From Roseiarcus sp963782255 (GTDB lineage: Bacteria > Pseudomonadota > Alphaproteobacteria > Rhizobiales > Beijerinckiaceae): DNA of 64,000 nt. Position numbers and translations under genes: made by a program. Positions 17,923-27,366 of this stretch are shown here, one piece after another (position 1 is the stretch's first letter; each line of letters starts with the position of its first letter). The DNA lies in NCBI GenBank assembly GCA_963782255.1, contig CAWAIS010000002.1, forward strand, positions 1,488,001 to 1,552,000. Reading direction: 5' to 3'. The notes beneath the pieces were generated by a model. It was not told where the DNA came from. It saw only the letters and a program-made list of their open reading frames with translations, and made no database searches.

Positions 17923-18691
17923 CGGCTCAATCCTCTGGCGAGGAGCATCGCAAGGCGTGGACCATCGCCTTTTGCTCGGCCGTGATTTTTGCGCCACCCG
18001 GATTGCGCGCGCAAGCCCAAAAGCCGCCTCCTTATAGCGACCCTCGGCCCGGATGCCGCCGCACGTTCTCACGACGCCGGCCTCGACGCGACCGCCGGTC
18101 GGACTTCTCTTGGCCATTGCGGGCGCAGCCCGCAAAATGATTCATTGGCGGCGGGGAGAGCACGCCGTGGCGACTCTACAGAACCGTGAGCCGCATCACA
18201 TCCTTTTGCGGCGTTTTGTGCTTTCGTGTGAAAATGTTGCCATCGGGGACGATGGAATTGGCCGATCGTCGTCGAGATGGCGGTCAGGTGGCGCGAACCC
18301 GCGCTGGAAACGGAACGCACATGGCAAAGGAGGACCAGCAATGGGACCTCTCGTTTCGGATATTCAAAAGGTATCGGAGGCGCGATTGCGACGCTCGGCA
18401 AGGTATGGTCGGAGGTGTTATTGCCATTGTCGGCCCACTTTTTCGCAAGGCCAGATTGTCGCTGTGCAAAGACGCCGGCGGCTCCGCGCGCGGAATTCTG
18501 TGCAATTTCACCCAAAATGTTGCGTTTTCCGTGTCCGGGCGCGTGAGAATCAGCGCATAATTGCGTTGTCGAGCGCATAGGCGGCAGGTCCGGCGTGTCA
18601 TTCCGAGACAGTGTGAAAGCCTCTGTTAACCAATTCTCGGCACAGTTCTTGAGTACTCGATAGGAGCCTTATCCCGCGCTGGAGATCCGCC
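17923..18691. other. 769-base gap before the prkA operon
   Basis: No gene is supported; several overlapping short frames exist on both strands but none has coherent composition or a good start. The last 60 bases are the presumed promoter and leader of prkA, with TAGGAG about 25 bases before its ATG. Given that PrkA-YeaH-SpoVR units are stress and stationary-phase induced in other bacteria, this region is where such control would act, but I see no clear sigma-factor box. Confidence 0.4.
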
Positions 18692-20701
18692 ATGAATGCC
18701 AAGGCCGCGTATGCGTTCGCTCAATCGGGTTCGATGGAGACGCCGCTCGCTGCGGCCGGCAGAGGCTCCGATATCCTCAGCCTGTTCTCCTCGGCCTATG
18801 CGCGCGAGCGGCGGGAGGCGATGAGCCTTCCGGAATATCTCGAAGGCTGCCGCAACGATCCCACCATGCTGGCGAGCGCGGCCGAGCGCATGATAACGGC
18901 GATCGGCGAGCCGATCATCGTCGACACGTCCAAGGACCCGCGGCTCGGCCGCATCTTCCTCAACCGTACGATCAAGCTCTATCCCTCGATGGAAGGCTTC
19001 TTCGGCATGGAGGACACGATCCAGCGGGTCGTGAGCTATTTCCAGCACGCCGCGCAAGGGCTCGAGGAGAGAAAGCAGATCCTCTATCTTCTGGGCCCGG
19101 TCGGCGGCGGCAAGTCCTCGCTCGCCGAGCGCCTGAAGGCCCTAATCGAGACCCAGCCGATCTATGTGCTGGCCGCGGGCGACGAACTGAGCCCGGTGTT
19201 CGAGTCGCCGCTCGGCCTCTTCCGCCCGGAGTCGATGGGCGAAGCGCTCGAGACCCGCTACCATATCCCCCCGCGCCGCCTGACCGGCATCTGCTCGCCG
19301 TGGGCAGCCAAGCGGCTCGAGGCCTTCGAAGGCGACCTCTCGCAATTCTCTGTCGTCAAGCTCCATCCGTCCAAGTTGCGGCAGATCGCCGTCTGCAAGA
19401 CCGAGCCCGGCGATGAGAACAACCAGGACATCTCGACCCTGGTCGGCAAGGTCGACATCCGCAAGCTCGAGCATTTCTCGCAGCACGACCCGGACGCCTA
19501 CAGCTACTCGGGCGGCCTCAACCGCACGACGCAGGGGCTCCTCGAATTCGTCGAGATGTTCAAGGCGCCGATCAAGGTGCTCCACCCGCTCCTGACCGCA
19601 ACGCAGGAGGGCAACTACGCCGGCACCGAAAACATCGGGGCCCTGCCTTTCCAGGGGGTTGTGCTCGCCCACTCGAACGAATCCGAGTGGGAGCAGTTCA
19701 AGAGCAACAAGAACAACGAAGCCTTCCTCGACCGCATCTGCGTCGTGAAGGTGCCCTATTGCCTGCGCTCGACCGAAGAGGCGATGATCTACGGCAAGCT
19801 GCTCGAGGGCAGCGAATTGTCCGAGGCGCCCTGCGCGCCCGAGGTGCTCGACCTGCTCGCGCGCTTCTGCATTCTCACGCGCCTGCGAGAACATCAGAAT
19901 TCGCCGCTCTATTCGAAACTTCGCGTCTACAACGGCGACAGCCTCAAAGACGCCGATCCAAAGGCGAAGTCGGTGCAGGAATATCGCGAGGCCGCCGGCG
20001 TCGGCGAGGGCATGACGGGCGTCTCGACCCGCTTCGCCTTCAAGGTCTTGTCGGAGACCTTCAACCATGACAGCGGGGAGATCGCCGCCGATCCGGTCCA
20101 TCTGATCTACGTGCTCGAACAGGCGATCAAGCGCGAGCAATATCCAAAGGAGACCGAGGAGCGGTATCTCGACTTCATCAAGTCGATCCTCGCGCCGCGC
20201 TACGCCGAGTTCATCGGCCGCGAGATCCAGAAGGCCTATATTGAATCCTACAGCGAGTACGGCCAGAATCTGTTCGACCGCTACATCGCCTACGCCGACG
20301 CATGGATCGAGGAGCAGGACTTCAAGGACCCCGACACGGGCCAGGTGTTCGACCGGCAGGTGCTCGACGCCGAACTCTCGAAGACCGAGAAGCCGGCCGG
20401 GATCGCCAATCCCAAGGACTTCCGCAACGAGATCGTCAAGTTCGCGCTTCGCGCCCGGGCCGCCAACGCCGGCAAGAATCCGTCCTGGACGTCTTACGAG
20501 AAAATCCGCGAGGTGATCGAGAAGCGCATGTTCAGCCAGGTGGAGGACCTCCTGCCGATCATCAGCTTCGGAACGAAGCAGGACTCGAAGACGGAGCGGC
20601 AGCACGCCGACTTCCTTGAGCGGATGAAGAGCCGCGGCTACACCGAGCGCCAGGTCCGGCGGCTCGTCGAGTGGTACATGCGTGTGAACAAGGCGGGCTG
20701 A
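18692..20701 (+). CDS. prkA: PrkA/YeaG-family AAA+ serine kinase
   Basis: 669 residues, standard for the family. The P-loop G-P-V-G-G-G-K-S is at residues 135-142 in the N-terminal AAA+ module, and the C-terminal PrkA kinase-like domain follows from about 430. The protein is known in Bacillus and E. coli as a stress or nutrient-limitation kinase or AAA+ factor acting in the cytoplasm. It is followed after 12 bases by yeaH and then spoVR, the conserved three-gene order found in many non-sporulating proteobacteria. ATG at 18692, with the N-terminal 45 residues variable. Confidence 0.93.
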   Translation: MNAKAAYAFAQSGSMETPLAAAGRGSDILSLFSSAYARERREAMSLPEYLEGCRNDPTMLASAAERMITAIGEPIIVDTSKDPRLGRIFLNRTIKLYPSMEGFFGMEDTIQRVVSYFQHAAQGLEERKQILYLLGPVGGGKSSLAERLKALIETQPIYVLAAGDELSPVFESPLGLFRPESMGEALETRYHIPPRRLTGICSPWAAKRLEAFEGDLSQFSVVKLHPSKLRQIAVCKTEPGDENNQDISTLVGKVDIRKLEHFSQHDPDAYSYSGGLNRTTQGLLEFVEMFKAPIKVLHPLLTATQEGNYAGTENIGALPFQGVVLAHSNESEWEQFKSNKNNEAFLDRICVVKVPYCLRSTEEAMIYGKLLEGSELSEAPCAPEVLDLLARFCILTRLREHQNSPLYSKLRVYNGDSLKDADPKAKSVQEYREAAGVGEGMTGVSTRFAFKVLSETFNHDSGEIAADPVHLIYVLEQAIKREQYPKETEERYLDFIKSILAPRYAEFIGREIQKAYIESYSEYGQNLFDRYIAYADAWIEEQDFKDPDTGQVFDRQVLDAELSKTEKPAGIANPKDFRNEIVKFALRARAANAGKNPSWTSYEKIREVIEKRMFSQVEDLLPIISFGTKQDSKTERQHADFLERMKSRGYTERQVRRLVEWYMRVNKAG

Positions 20702-20713
20702 GAAAGCGGATAC

Positions 20714-22027
20714 ATGGCCCAGTTTGTCGATCGCCGCCTCAATCCCCGCGATAAGAGCCTGGGCAATCGCCAGCGCTTCCTCCGCCGCACTCGGGCGGAG
20801 GTCAAGCGCGCCGTCGACAAGGCGGTCGCCGAGCGATCCATCGCCGACGCCGGCAAGGGCGGGTCGGTCTCGATCCCGACCGACGGCATCGGCGAGCCGC
20901 AGTTCCATCTCTCGCGCGAGACGGGGGAACACGAACACGTGCTTCCCGGCAACAAAGAGTTCGTCGCCGGCGACCGCATCGAAAAACCCCAAGGCGGCGG
21001 CGGCTCGGGCGGGCAGGGCTCGGACGCCGGCTCCGGCTCCGGCGAGGACCCCTTCACCTTCGCCTTGAGCGAGTCCGAATTCCTCGACATCCTGTTCGAA
21101 GACCTCGAGCTCCCCGACCTCCTGAAAACCTCGTTGAAGGACACGACCGCCCACGAATTCCGCCGCGCCGGCTATACGAGCGACGGCACGACGCCGAATC
21201 TCGCGGTGCTGCGAACGATGCGCGCCAGCCTCAGCCGCCGTCTCGCGTTGCGGCGCCCGTCCTCGTCCGAGATCCAACGCCTCGAGGCCGATCTAATGAC
21301 GCTGCTCGCCAAGGAGGAGCCCGAAGTCGCCGACCGGCTGCGCATCTCCGAGCTCTATCCCGAAGTCGCGCGGCTGAAGCGTCTGCAACGGGCCATTCCG
21401 TTCATCGATCCGATCGACGTCCGCTATCGGCGCTTCGATCCGACGGTCGTGCCGCGCGCCAAGGCCGTCATGTTCTGCCTGATGGACGTCTCCGCTTCGA
21501 TGGGAGAGCGCGAGAAGGACCTCGCCAAGCGCTTCTTCATCTTGCTCCACTTGTTCCTGAAGCGAAAATACGAACGCGTCGACATCGTCTTCATCCGTCA
21601 CACGGACAAGGCGGCGGAGGTGGACGAGCAGGAGTTCTTCTACGGCCGCGAGACGGGCGGCACCGTGGTCAGTTCGGCGTTGAAGACGATGATCGAGGTG
21701 CGCGACAAGCGCTATCCTCCGGCGGACTGGAATGTCTATTGCGCGCAGGCCTCCGATGGCGACAATTCGTCGAGCGACTCGCGCAATTGCGCCGCGCTCC
21801 TGACCGCGGCGATTCTGCCGCTGACGCAATATTACGCCTACATCGAGATCGCCGACGCGAACGCGACGGCCTGGGACGGCGCCGCAAAGGATCTTTGGCG
21901 CGGCTACGCGGGGCTGGCGGGGACTGCCGCGAATTTCGCCATGACGCGGGTCGCCTCGCGCGCCGACATCTACCCTGTGTTCCGGGAATTGTTCGCCAGA
22001 CAAAAGCGACGCGGGGTTGCGACATGA
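20714..22027 (+). CDS. yeaH: YeaH/YhbH (DUF444) von Willebrand A-like protein
   Basis: 437 residues. The N-terminus has the family start F-V-D-R-R-L-N-P-R-D-K-S-L-G-N-R-Q-R-F, followed by a Gly/Ser-rich linker about residues 94-113. The C-terminal half is a vWA-like domain with a metal-site motif D-V-S-A-S-M-G near residue 257 and S-D-G-D-N-S-S downstream. It is the middle gene of the PrkA-YeaH-SpoVR unit, overlapping spoVR by 4 bases (ATGA). A partner of the PrkA kinase by context; biochemical function is unproven. Confidence 0.92.
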   Translation: MAQFVDRRLNPRDKSLGNRQRFLRRTRAEVKRAVDKAVAERSIADAGKGGSVSIPTDGIGEPQFHLSRETGEHEHVLPGNKEFVAGDRIEKPQGGGGSGGQGSDAGSGSGEDPFTFALSESEFLDILFEDLELPDLLKTSLKDTTAHEFRRAGYTSDGTTPNLAVLRTMRASLSRRLALRRPSSSEIQRLEADLMTLLAKEEPEVADRLRISELYPEVARLKRLQRAIPFIDPIDVRYRRFDPTVVPRAKAVMFCLMDVSASMGEREKDLAKRFFILLHLFLKRKYERVDIVFIRHTDKAAEVDEQEFFYGRETGGTVVSSALKTMIEVRDKRYPPADWNVYCAQASDGDNSSSDSRNCAALLTAAILPLTQYYAYIEIADANATAWDGAAKDLWRGYAGLAGTAANFAMTRVASRADIYPVFRELFARQKRRGVAT

Positions 22028-23550
22028 CCGCGGGCGAGCTCGAAACGCGCGCCGAGCCAGGCCAAACGCGGCTTCTGTTCGAAGGCGCCGAATGGGACTT
22101 CGCGACCGTTCGGCGCGTCTACGATGCGATCGAACGGATCGCTTGCAAAGAGCTCGGCCTCGACGTCTTCCCCAACCAGATCGAGATCATCTCGGCCGAG
22201 CAGATGCTGGACGCCTACAGCTCCGTCGGCATGCCGCTGATGTATTCGCACTGGTCCTACGGCAAGCGTTTCGCGCGCGATGAGGCGCTCTACCGCAAGG
22301 GATACCAGGCGCTCGCCTACGAAATCGTCATCAATTCGAACCCCTGCATCAGCTATTGCATGGAGGAGAACACGATGGCGATGCAGACGCTCGTCATCGC
22401 CCACGCCGCCTTCGGTCACAACCACTTCTTCAAGAACAACGCGCTCTTCCAGCAGTGGACCGACCCGAGCGGCATTCTCGACTATCTCGACTTCGCCAAG
22501 CGCTATGTCGCGACCTGCGAGGAGCGTCACGGCCTCGAAGCCGTCGAATCGACGCTCGACGCCGCGCACGCGCTGATGGGCCAGGGCGTGTTCCGCTATC
22601 GCCGCGCCGCGAAGGTCAATCTGGCCGAGTACGAGCGCCGGCGGCGCGAGCGGCTCGAGCGCGAGGCGCAGGACTATTGCGATCTCTGGCGCACGGTGCC
22701 GGGGACATCCACGTCGCGCGAGCGCAACATCACCGAGGAGGAGGCGCGCGAGCGCAAGCGCGCCCTGCGCCTCCCGGAAGAGAACCTGCTCTATTTCCTT
22801 GAGAAACACAGCCCGAACATGCGAGACTGGCAGCGCGAGCTCCTGCGCATCGTGCGCAATCTCGCGCAATATTTCTATCCGCAGCGCCAGACCAAGCTGA
22901 TCAACGAGGGCTGCGCGACCTTCGTCCACTACACGATCGCCAACCGGCTGCACGACGAGGGGCTGATCTCGGAAGGCGCGCTGCTCGAAATCCTGCACAG
23001 CCACGTGAATGTCGTCGCGCAATACGATTTCGACGACAAGCGATACGGCGGCATCAATCCATACGCCCTCGGCTTCGCCATGATGCAGGACATCCAGCGC
23101 ATCTGCGTCGCCCCGACCGACGAGGACCGCGAATGGTTCCCCGAGATCGCCGGGCGGCCGGATTGGGCGGCGGTGCTGCGCGACGCCTGGGCCAACTACC
23201 GCGACGAATCGTTCGTGCGGCAGTTCCTCTCCCCGCATCTCATGCGCAAGTTCCGCTTGTTCTGCATCTCCGACAAGGCCGCGGAGCCGACCGTTCGCGT
23301 CGAGGCGATTCACGATGCGGATGGCTATCGCCGCGTCCGTTCGGCTTTGGCTGACAACTACGACGCCAGCGCCAACGAGCCGGACATTCAGGTCGTCGAC
23401 GTCGATCTCCTCGGCGACCGCCGGCTCGTTCTGCGCCATACGCCCCGCCGGGGCGTGGGGCTCGCTGACGAGGGACGCGAGGCGACGCTTCGGCACATTC
23501 GCCGCCTCTGGGGCTACGACGTGCGGCTTGAAGAGGCGCCGGCCGCCTAA
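22024..23550 (+). CDS. spoVR: SpoVR/YcgB family protein
   Basis: 508 residues of a typical full-length SpoVR-like protein. Conserved blocks include P-N-Q-I-E-I-I, M-P-L-M-Y-S-H-W-S-Y-G-K, N-P-C-I-S-Y-C-M-E-E-N and F-G-H-N-H-F-F-K-N-N in the first 150 residues. N-E-G-C-A-T-F-V-H-Y and G-G-I-N-P-Y-A-L-G-F lie in the middle. Named after a Bacillus spore-cortex gene, but here it belongs to the vegetative stress operon with prkA and yeaH. The ATG start overlaps the yeaH stop, indicating coupled translation. Molecular activity unknown. Confidence 0.92.
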   Translation: MTAGELETRAEPGQTRLLFEGAEWDFATVRRVYDAIERIACKELGLDVFPNQIEIISAEQMLDAYSSVGMPLMYSHWSYGKRFARDEALYRKGYQALAYEIVINSNPCISYCMEENTMAMQTLVIAHAAFGHNHFFKNNALFQQWTDPSGILDYLDFAKRYVATCEERHGLEAVESTLDAAHALMGQGVFRYRRAAKVNLAEYERRRRERLEREAQDYCDLWRTVPGTSTSRERNITEEEARERKRALRLPEENLLYFLEKHSPNMRDWQRELLRIVRNLAQYFYPQRQTKLINEGCATFVHYTIANRLHDEGLISEGALLEILHSHVNVVAQYDFDDKRYGGINPYALGFAMMQDIQRICVAPTDEDREWFPEIAGRPDWAAVLRDAWANYRDESFVRQFLSPHLMRKFRLFCISDKAAEPTVRVEAIHDADGYRRVRSALADNYDASANEPDIQVVDVDLLGDRRLVLRHTPRRGVGLADEGREATLRHIRRLWGYDVRLEEAPAA

Positions 23551-23768
23551 ATTTCGCGTCGTCGCGTCAACCTGCCGATACATCGATGCGCTGGGTGACG
23601 GCGCCTCCGCGTTCAGCGAGCGCGGCTACAGGGGTCCGGCCACAGAGGCGGGCTGTAAGGCGCGGTCGCCGACCGCCGCAAGAACGACCGCGGCTGACAG
23701 ATGGCCCGCGGCTTGCTTTGCTTGCTTCAGCCCCTGCTGCAGTGCAACATCGCTGCCCCCGCCGACGG

Positions 23769-26549
23769 ATGCGTATCATGGCCTTCGCGCAGCAACTCCA
23801 TGACGACGACGACGCGGACAAGGACCGCCCCCTTCGCGACGACATTCGGCTCCTCGGCCGCATTCTCGGCGACACCGTGCGCGAGCAGGAGGGCGAGGAG
23901 ACCTTCGAGCTGGTCGAACAGATCCGGCAGGCCTCGATCCGCTTCCATCGCAACAACGAGCCCGGCGCCAGGCGGGAGCTGGAGGCGACCCTCGACAGTC
24001 TCAGCGCCGACCAGACGCTCGCGATCGTCACGGCCTTCAGCTATTTCTCGCATCTCGCCAATATCGCCGAGGATCAGCATCACATCCGCCGCAATCGCGC
24101 GCATCGAATCGCGGCGTCCGCGCCGCGTCCGGGCTCGCTCGCCTTCGCTTTCCATCGCACGCGCGAGATGGGCGTCGCGCCCGCCGCGCTCGGCGCCTTT
24201 TTCGAGCACGCGCTCGTGAGCCCCGTCCTGACCGCTCATCCGACGGAAGTGCGGCGCAAGAGCACGCTGACGCGCGAACTCGAGATCGCCGACCTGCTCG
24301 ACGAGCGCGATCGCGCGGGCGACCCGACCGAGCTTGCGTCCAACGAGGAAAAGCTGAGGCGCGCGATCCTCATCCTCTGGCGAACCAACATGCTGCGCCG
24401 CGCGCGCCTCAAGGTGATCGACGAGGTCGCGAACGGCCTCTCCTATTACGACTACACCTTCTTCCACGAGCTGCCGAAGCTCTATGGCGCGATCGAGGAC
24501 GAGCTTGACGCGATCGGCGGCAAGCGTCCAGAGAAGCCGATCCCCTCGTTCCTGCGGGTCGGCTCCTGGATCGGCGGCGACCGCGACGGCAATCCGTTCG
24601 TGACGGCGGACGTGCTCAAGGAGGCGATGCGGCAGCAGAGCGCTCGCGCGCTCGCCCACTATCTCGACGAACTGCATCAACTCGGCGGCGAACTGTCGCT
24701 CGCCTCGAATCTCGTTCGGGTCAGCGCGGAACTCAACGCGCTCGCGGACCGCGCCGCCGATTCCGCCCTCGCCCGCAGCGACGAACCCTACCGCCGGGCG
24801 CTGACCGGCATGTACTCGCGCCTCGCCAAGACCGCGCGCGAACTCGATCATGTGGTGGCGCTGCGCCAGCCGATCGCCGACGCGCCGCCTTACGCGACGG
24901 TCGACGAGTTCGTCGCCGACCTCGATACGATCGCGCTCTCGCTCAAGGCGAACGGCGGGGCGATCGTCGCGCGCGGGCGCCTGCGTCAGTTGAGGCGGGC
25001 GGTCGATGTGTTCGGCTTCCATCTCGCGCCGATCGACCTCAGGCAGAATTCCGACGTGCACGAGCGCACCGTCGCCGAAATCCTCGCCGCCGCCTCGCCA
25101 GGCCTCGACTACCGCGCGTTGAGCGAAACCGATCGGATCGCGCTCCTGCGGCGCGAACTCGTGTCTCCGCGGCCGCTCGTCTCGCCCTTCATCGCCTACA
25201 GCGAGGAGACGTCGGGCGAGCTCGCGCTGTTCAAGGCCGCCGATAAGATCCGCAAGACCTACGGCCCCGGCGCCATTCGCACCTCGATCATCTCCAAGAC
25301 CGACAGCGTCTCCGACATGCTCGAGCTTGCGCTCCTGCTCAAGGAGGTGGGCCTGATCGGCGCCGACGGCTCGGCTTCGCTCTCCGTCGCGCCGCTGTTC
25401 GAGACGATCGAGGACCTGCGCGCCTGCGTCGGCGTCATGGACGCGCTGCTGGCAATTCCCGAATACCGCAAGCTCGTCGACTCGCAGGGCGGCGAGCAGG
25501 AGGTCATGCTCGGCTATTCCGACTCCAACAAAGACGGCGGCTTCGTCACCTCCGGCTGGGAGCTTTACAAGGCCGAGATCGGCCTCGTAGAAGTGTTCCG
25601 CAAGCACGGGGTGCGCATCCGGCTGTTCCACGGCCGCGGCGGCTCGGTCGGGCGGGGCGGCGGCCCGAGCTACGACGCGATCCTCGCCCAGCCCGGCGGC
25701 GCGGTCCAGAGCCAGATCCGCATCACCGAGCAGGGCGAAATCATCTCGAGCAAATACTCGAACCCCGACGTCGGCCGCCGCAATCTCGAGACGCTGGCCT
25801 CCGCGACGCTCGAGGCGACGCTGTTGCAGGACGAAAGCCCGGCGCCCGATCCGGCGTTCCTGGAAACGATGGAGGAATTGTCACAAGGAGCCTATGCCGC
25901 CTATCGCGGCCTCGTCTATGAGACGGAAGGGTTCGAGCGCTATTTCTGGTCCTCGACCGTCATCACCGAGATCGCCAGCCTCAACATCGGCTCGCGCCCC
26001 GCCTCGCGCAAGAAGACGACCGCGATCTCGGACCTGCGCGCCATTCCCTGGGTGTTCTCCTGGGCGCAGTGCCGGCTCATGCTGCCCGGGTGGTTCGGCT
26101 TCGGCTCGGCGGTGAAGGCCTATGTCGAGGCGCATCCGAAAGACGGCCTCGACGCCCTGAAAGCGATGCACAAACGCTGGCCGTTCTTCCGCACGCTGCT
26201 CTCCAACATGGACATGGTGATGTCGAAGTCGAGCCTCGCCATCGCCTCGCGCTACGCGCGCCTCGTCGAGGACGTGCCGCTCAGGGAGAAGATCTTCGCC
26301 CGCATCTCGGCTGAATGGCGCAGCTCGGTCGAGGCCTTGAACGCGATCATGGAGCAGTCAAAACTCCTCGAGAGCAACCCGCTGCTCGACCGCTCGATCC
26401 GCAACCGCTTTCCCTACCTCGATCCCCTGAACCACGTGCAGGTCGAACTCTTGAAGCTCAACCGGTCGCGCGCGGCGAGCGAAAAGGTCCTGACGGGCAT
26501 ACAATTGACTATCAATGGCGTGTCCGCGGGCTTGCGCAACAGCGGGTGA
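23769..26549 (+). CDS. ppc: Phosphoenolpyruvate carboxylase
   Basis: Carboxylates phosphoenolpyruvate to oxaloacetate: anaplerotic, and in serine-cycle methylotrophs part of C1 assimilation. At 926 residues it is full length. The catalytic His is in V-L-T-A-H-P-T-E-V. The substrate loop G-G-D-R-D-G-N-P-F-V-T and the C-terminal F-H-G-R-G-G-S-V-G-R-G-G-G-P motif are intact, and it ends with the family G-x-x-N-S-G tail (R-N-S-G). Two ATG codons (23769 and 23778) are possible starts. It is not next to other serine-cycle genes. A downstream small membrane-protein gene starts 73 bases later. Confidence 0.95.
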   Translation: MRIMAFAQQLHDDDDADKDRPLRDDIRLLGRILGDTVREQEGEETFELVEQIRQASIRFHRNNEPGARRELEATLDSLSADQTLAIVTAFSYFSHLANIAEDQHHIRRNRAHRIAASAPRPGSLAFAFHRTREMGVAPAALGAFFEHALVSPVLTAHPTEVRRKSTLTRELEIADLLDERDRAGDPTELASNEEKLRRAILILWRTNMLRRARLKVIDEVANGLSYYDYTFFHELPKLYGAIEDELDAIGGKRPEKPIPSFLRVGSWIGGDRDGNPFVTADVLKEAMRQQSARALAHYLDELHQLGGELSLASNLVRVSAELNALADRAADSALARSDEPYRRALTGMYSRLAKTARELDHVVALRQPIADAPPYATVDEFVADLDTIALSLKANGGAIVARGRLRQLRRAVDVFGFHLAPIDLRQNSDVHERTVAEILAAASPGLDYRALSETDRIALLRRELVSPRPLVSPFIAYSEETSGELALFKAADKIRKTYGPGAIRTSIISKTDSVSDMLELALLLKEVGLIGADGSASLSVAPLFETIEDLRACVGVMDALLAIPEYRKLVDSQGGEQEVMLGYSDSNKDGGFVTSGWELYKAEIGLVEVFRKHGVRIRLFHGRGGSVGRGGGPSYDAILAQPGGAVQSQIRITEQGEIISSKYSNPDVGRRNLETLASATLEATLLQDESPAPDPAFLETMEELSQGAYAAYRGLVYETEGFERYFWSSTVITEIASLNIGSRPASRKKTTAISDLRAIPWVFSWAQCRLMLPGWFGFGSAVKAYVEAHPKDGLDALKAMHKRWPFFRTLLSNMDMVMSKSSLAIASRYARLVEDVPLREKIFARISAEWRSSVEALNAIMEQSKLLESNPLLDRSIRNRFPYLDPLNHVQVELLKLNRSRAASEKVLTGIQLTINGVSAGLRNSG

Positions 26550-26621
26550 CGGATCGCTTGCGGAAACCGTAACAAGTCGCCATCGCGAGCGAAGCGGTCC
26601 GGAGGAGACCGTCATAGACCC

Positions 26622-26914
26622 ATGGCGCTGCTCAAAGTCCTCAACCGCCTGTTTCACGCGCCCGCCTGGCTGACCTTCCTCGTCATGGGGCTGGCCGCCG
26701 GCGGCCTCGCGCTCTGCTCCTTCAACCTGCTCTCTCTCTCTTCCAGGCCAACTTCAATCTGATTGCGACCTATGGCGCGATGGCCGCCTTCGACGGCGGC
26801 CTCATTCAGTTTCTCGAACTGACGGCGTGGGGCTATCTCGCGCTCGCCTGCTACGTCGTCTTCAAGGGCTGCCTCGACGGCCTCCTGCAACGCATTCACA
26901 AGGCGCGCGGATAA
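26622..26914 (+). pseudogene. Small two-helix membrane protein, frameshifted at a CT repeat
   Basis: Starting from the ATG at 26622, the frame encodes M-A-L-L-K-V-L-N-R-L-F-H-A-P and a membrane helix, then stops at 26760-26762. The remainder continues in another frame: F-Q-A-N-F-N-L-I-A-T-Y-G-A-M and a second membrane helix (W-G-Y-L-A-L-A-C-Y-V-V-F), ending at TAA 26912. The break is exactly at six CT units (26730-26741). Removing one CT restores a continuous protein of about 96 residues. Either a sequencing error, a recent mutation, or a phase-variable on/off switch. GGAGGAG lies 13 bases upstream. Family unknown. Confidence 0.7.
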
Positions 26915-27077
26915 GGGCGGATAAAGAATAGTCCGGTGCGACCTGGCGCGACTGCACGTGGCTTCGAGAGTTCGATTGCCACCAGCCGTATGAACTTTAA
27001 ATACTTCGGCAGAATGCCTTTTTCGACATGATCGACAATCTCTCACAACAGATTCTGCTTGTCATCATCATTGGAAT

Positions 27078-27251
27078 ATGGTAAACAAATTTTCAGATGG
27101 TTGTGAAGTCAAGTGTGTTGGTTGCACTTTTGCAACGGCCTCCTGTGGTGCAGGCCTGTATCGTTTTTTGATACCGAGAGAATGGCGTAAGAAGACGGCG
27201 TCTCAAACCTATGCAAGGTCTGATCTCTGCTGGCCGGAACGGGTCTTTTAA
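27078..27251 (+). CDS. Possible 57-residue Cys-rich small protein
   Basis: Low-confidence small gene. From the ATG at 27078 it runs 57 codons with five cysteines, four of them in residues 9-23 (C-E-V-K-C-V-G-C followed by a fourth Cys), which could form a metal-binding knuckle. A preceding 18-codon frame (27027-27084: M-I-D-N-L-S-Q-Q-I-L-L-V-I-I-I-G-I-W) ends over this start (ATGGTAA), resembling translational coupling. Neither has a clear Shine-Dalgarno sequence. It precedes the Trp/Cys-rich gene on the same strand. Confidence 0.22.
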   Translation: MVNKFSDGCEVKCVGCTFATASCGAGLYRFLIPREWRKKTASQTYARSDLCWPERVF

Positions 27252-27296
27252 GCAGTGATAGAACTCTGTCGGATACGGGTCAACTTACTTTATTGC

Positions 27297-27325
27297 CCTC
27301 GAATGGTTTTACTGACCGTTCGAGG
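27297..27325. promoter_or_regulatory. Inverted repeat upstream of the Trp/Cys-rich gene
   Basis: CCTCGAA at 27297-27303 and TTCGAGG at 27319-27325 form a perfect 7-bp inverted repeat with a 15-base spacer, placed 42 bases before the start codon and just before a TATATGG -10-like box. It could be an operator for an unseen regulator or a leader hairpin. Seen by eye only. Confidence 0.3.
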
Positions 27326-27366
27326 CGACGGTATATGGTTTACTTAATTTACAAAGGAGGTACGTC

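Larger units (their letters stand above)
26915..27366 (+). other. Low-GC leader region before the Trp/Cys-rich gene
   Basis: 452 bases of markedly lower GC than the flanking genes. It holds two overlapping tiny reading frames (see 27078-27251), an inverted repeat at 27297-27325, a TATATGG box at about 27332 that could be a -10 element, and a perfect AAAGGAGGT ribosome binding site at 27353-27361 for the following gene. It marks the left boundary of the accessory island. Confidence 0.5.

Noticed and set aside
17923..18135. Upstream extension of the small gene at 17653-17922 to 160 residues
   Set aside because: Open in frame but without a ribosome binding site or coherent composition; the ATG at 17922 has a good one.
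18186..18560. 124-codon frame upstream of prkA
   Set aside because: Overlaps several equally long frames on both strands, has a mixed composition and no ribosome binding site.
19142..21277. Very long open frame antisense to prkA and yeaH
   Set aside because: High-GC antisense shadow: the plus strand encodes two full conserved families. Similar long shadows antisense to ppc (23727-25631) and soxA (38307-40154) were rejected for the same reason.
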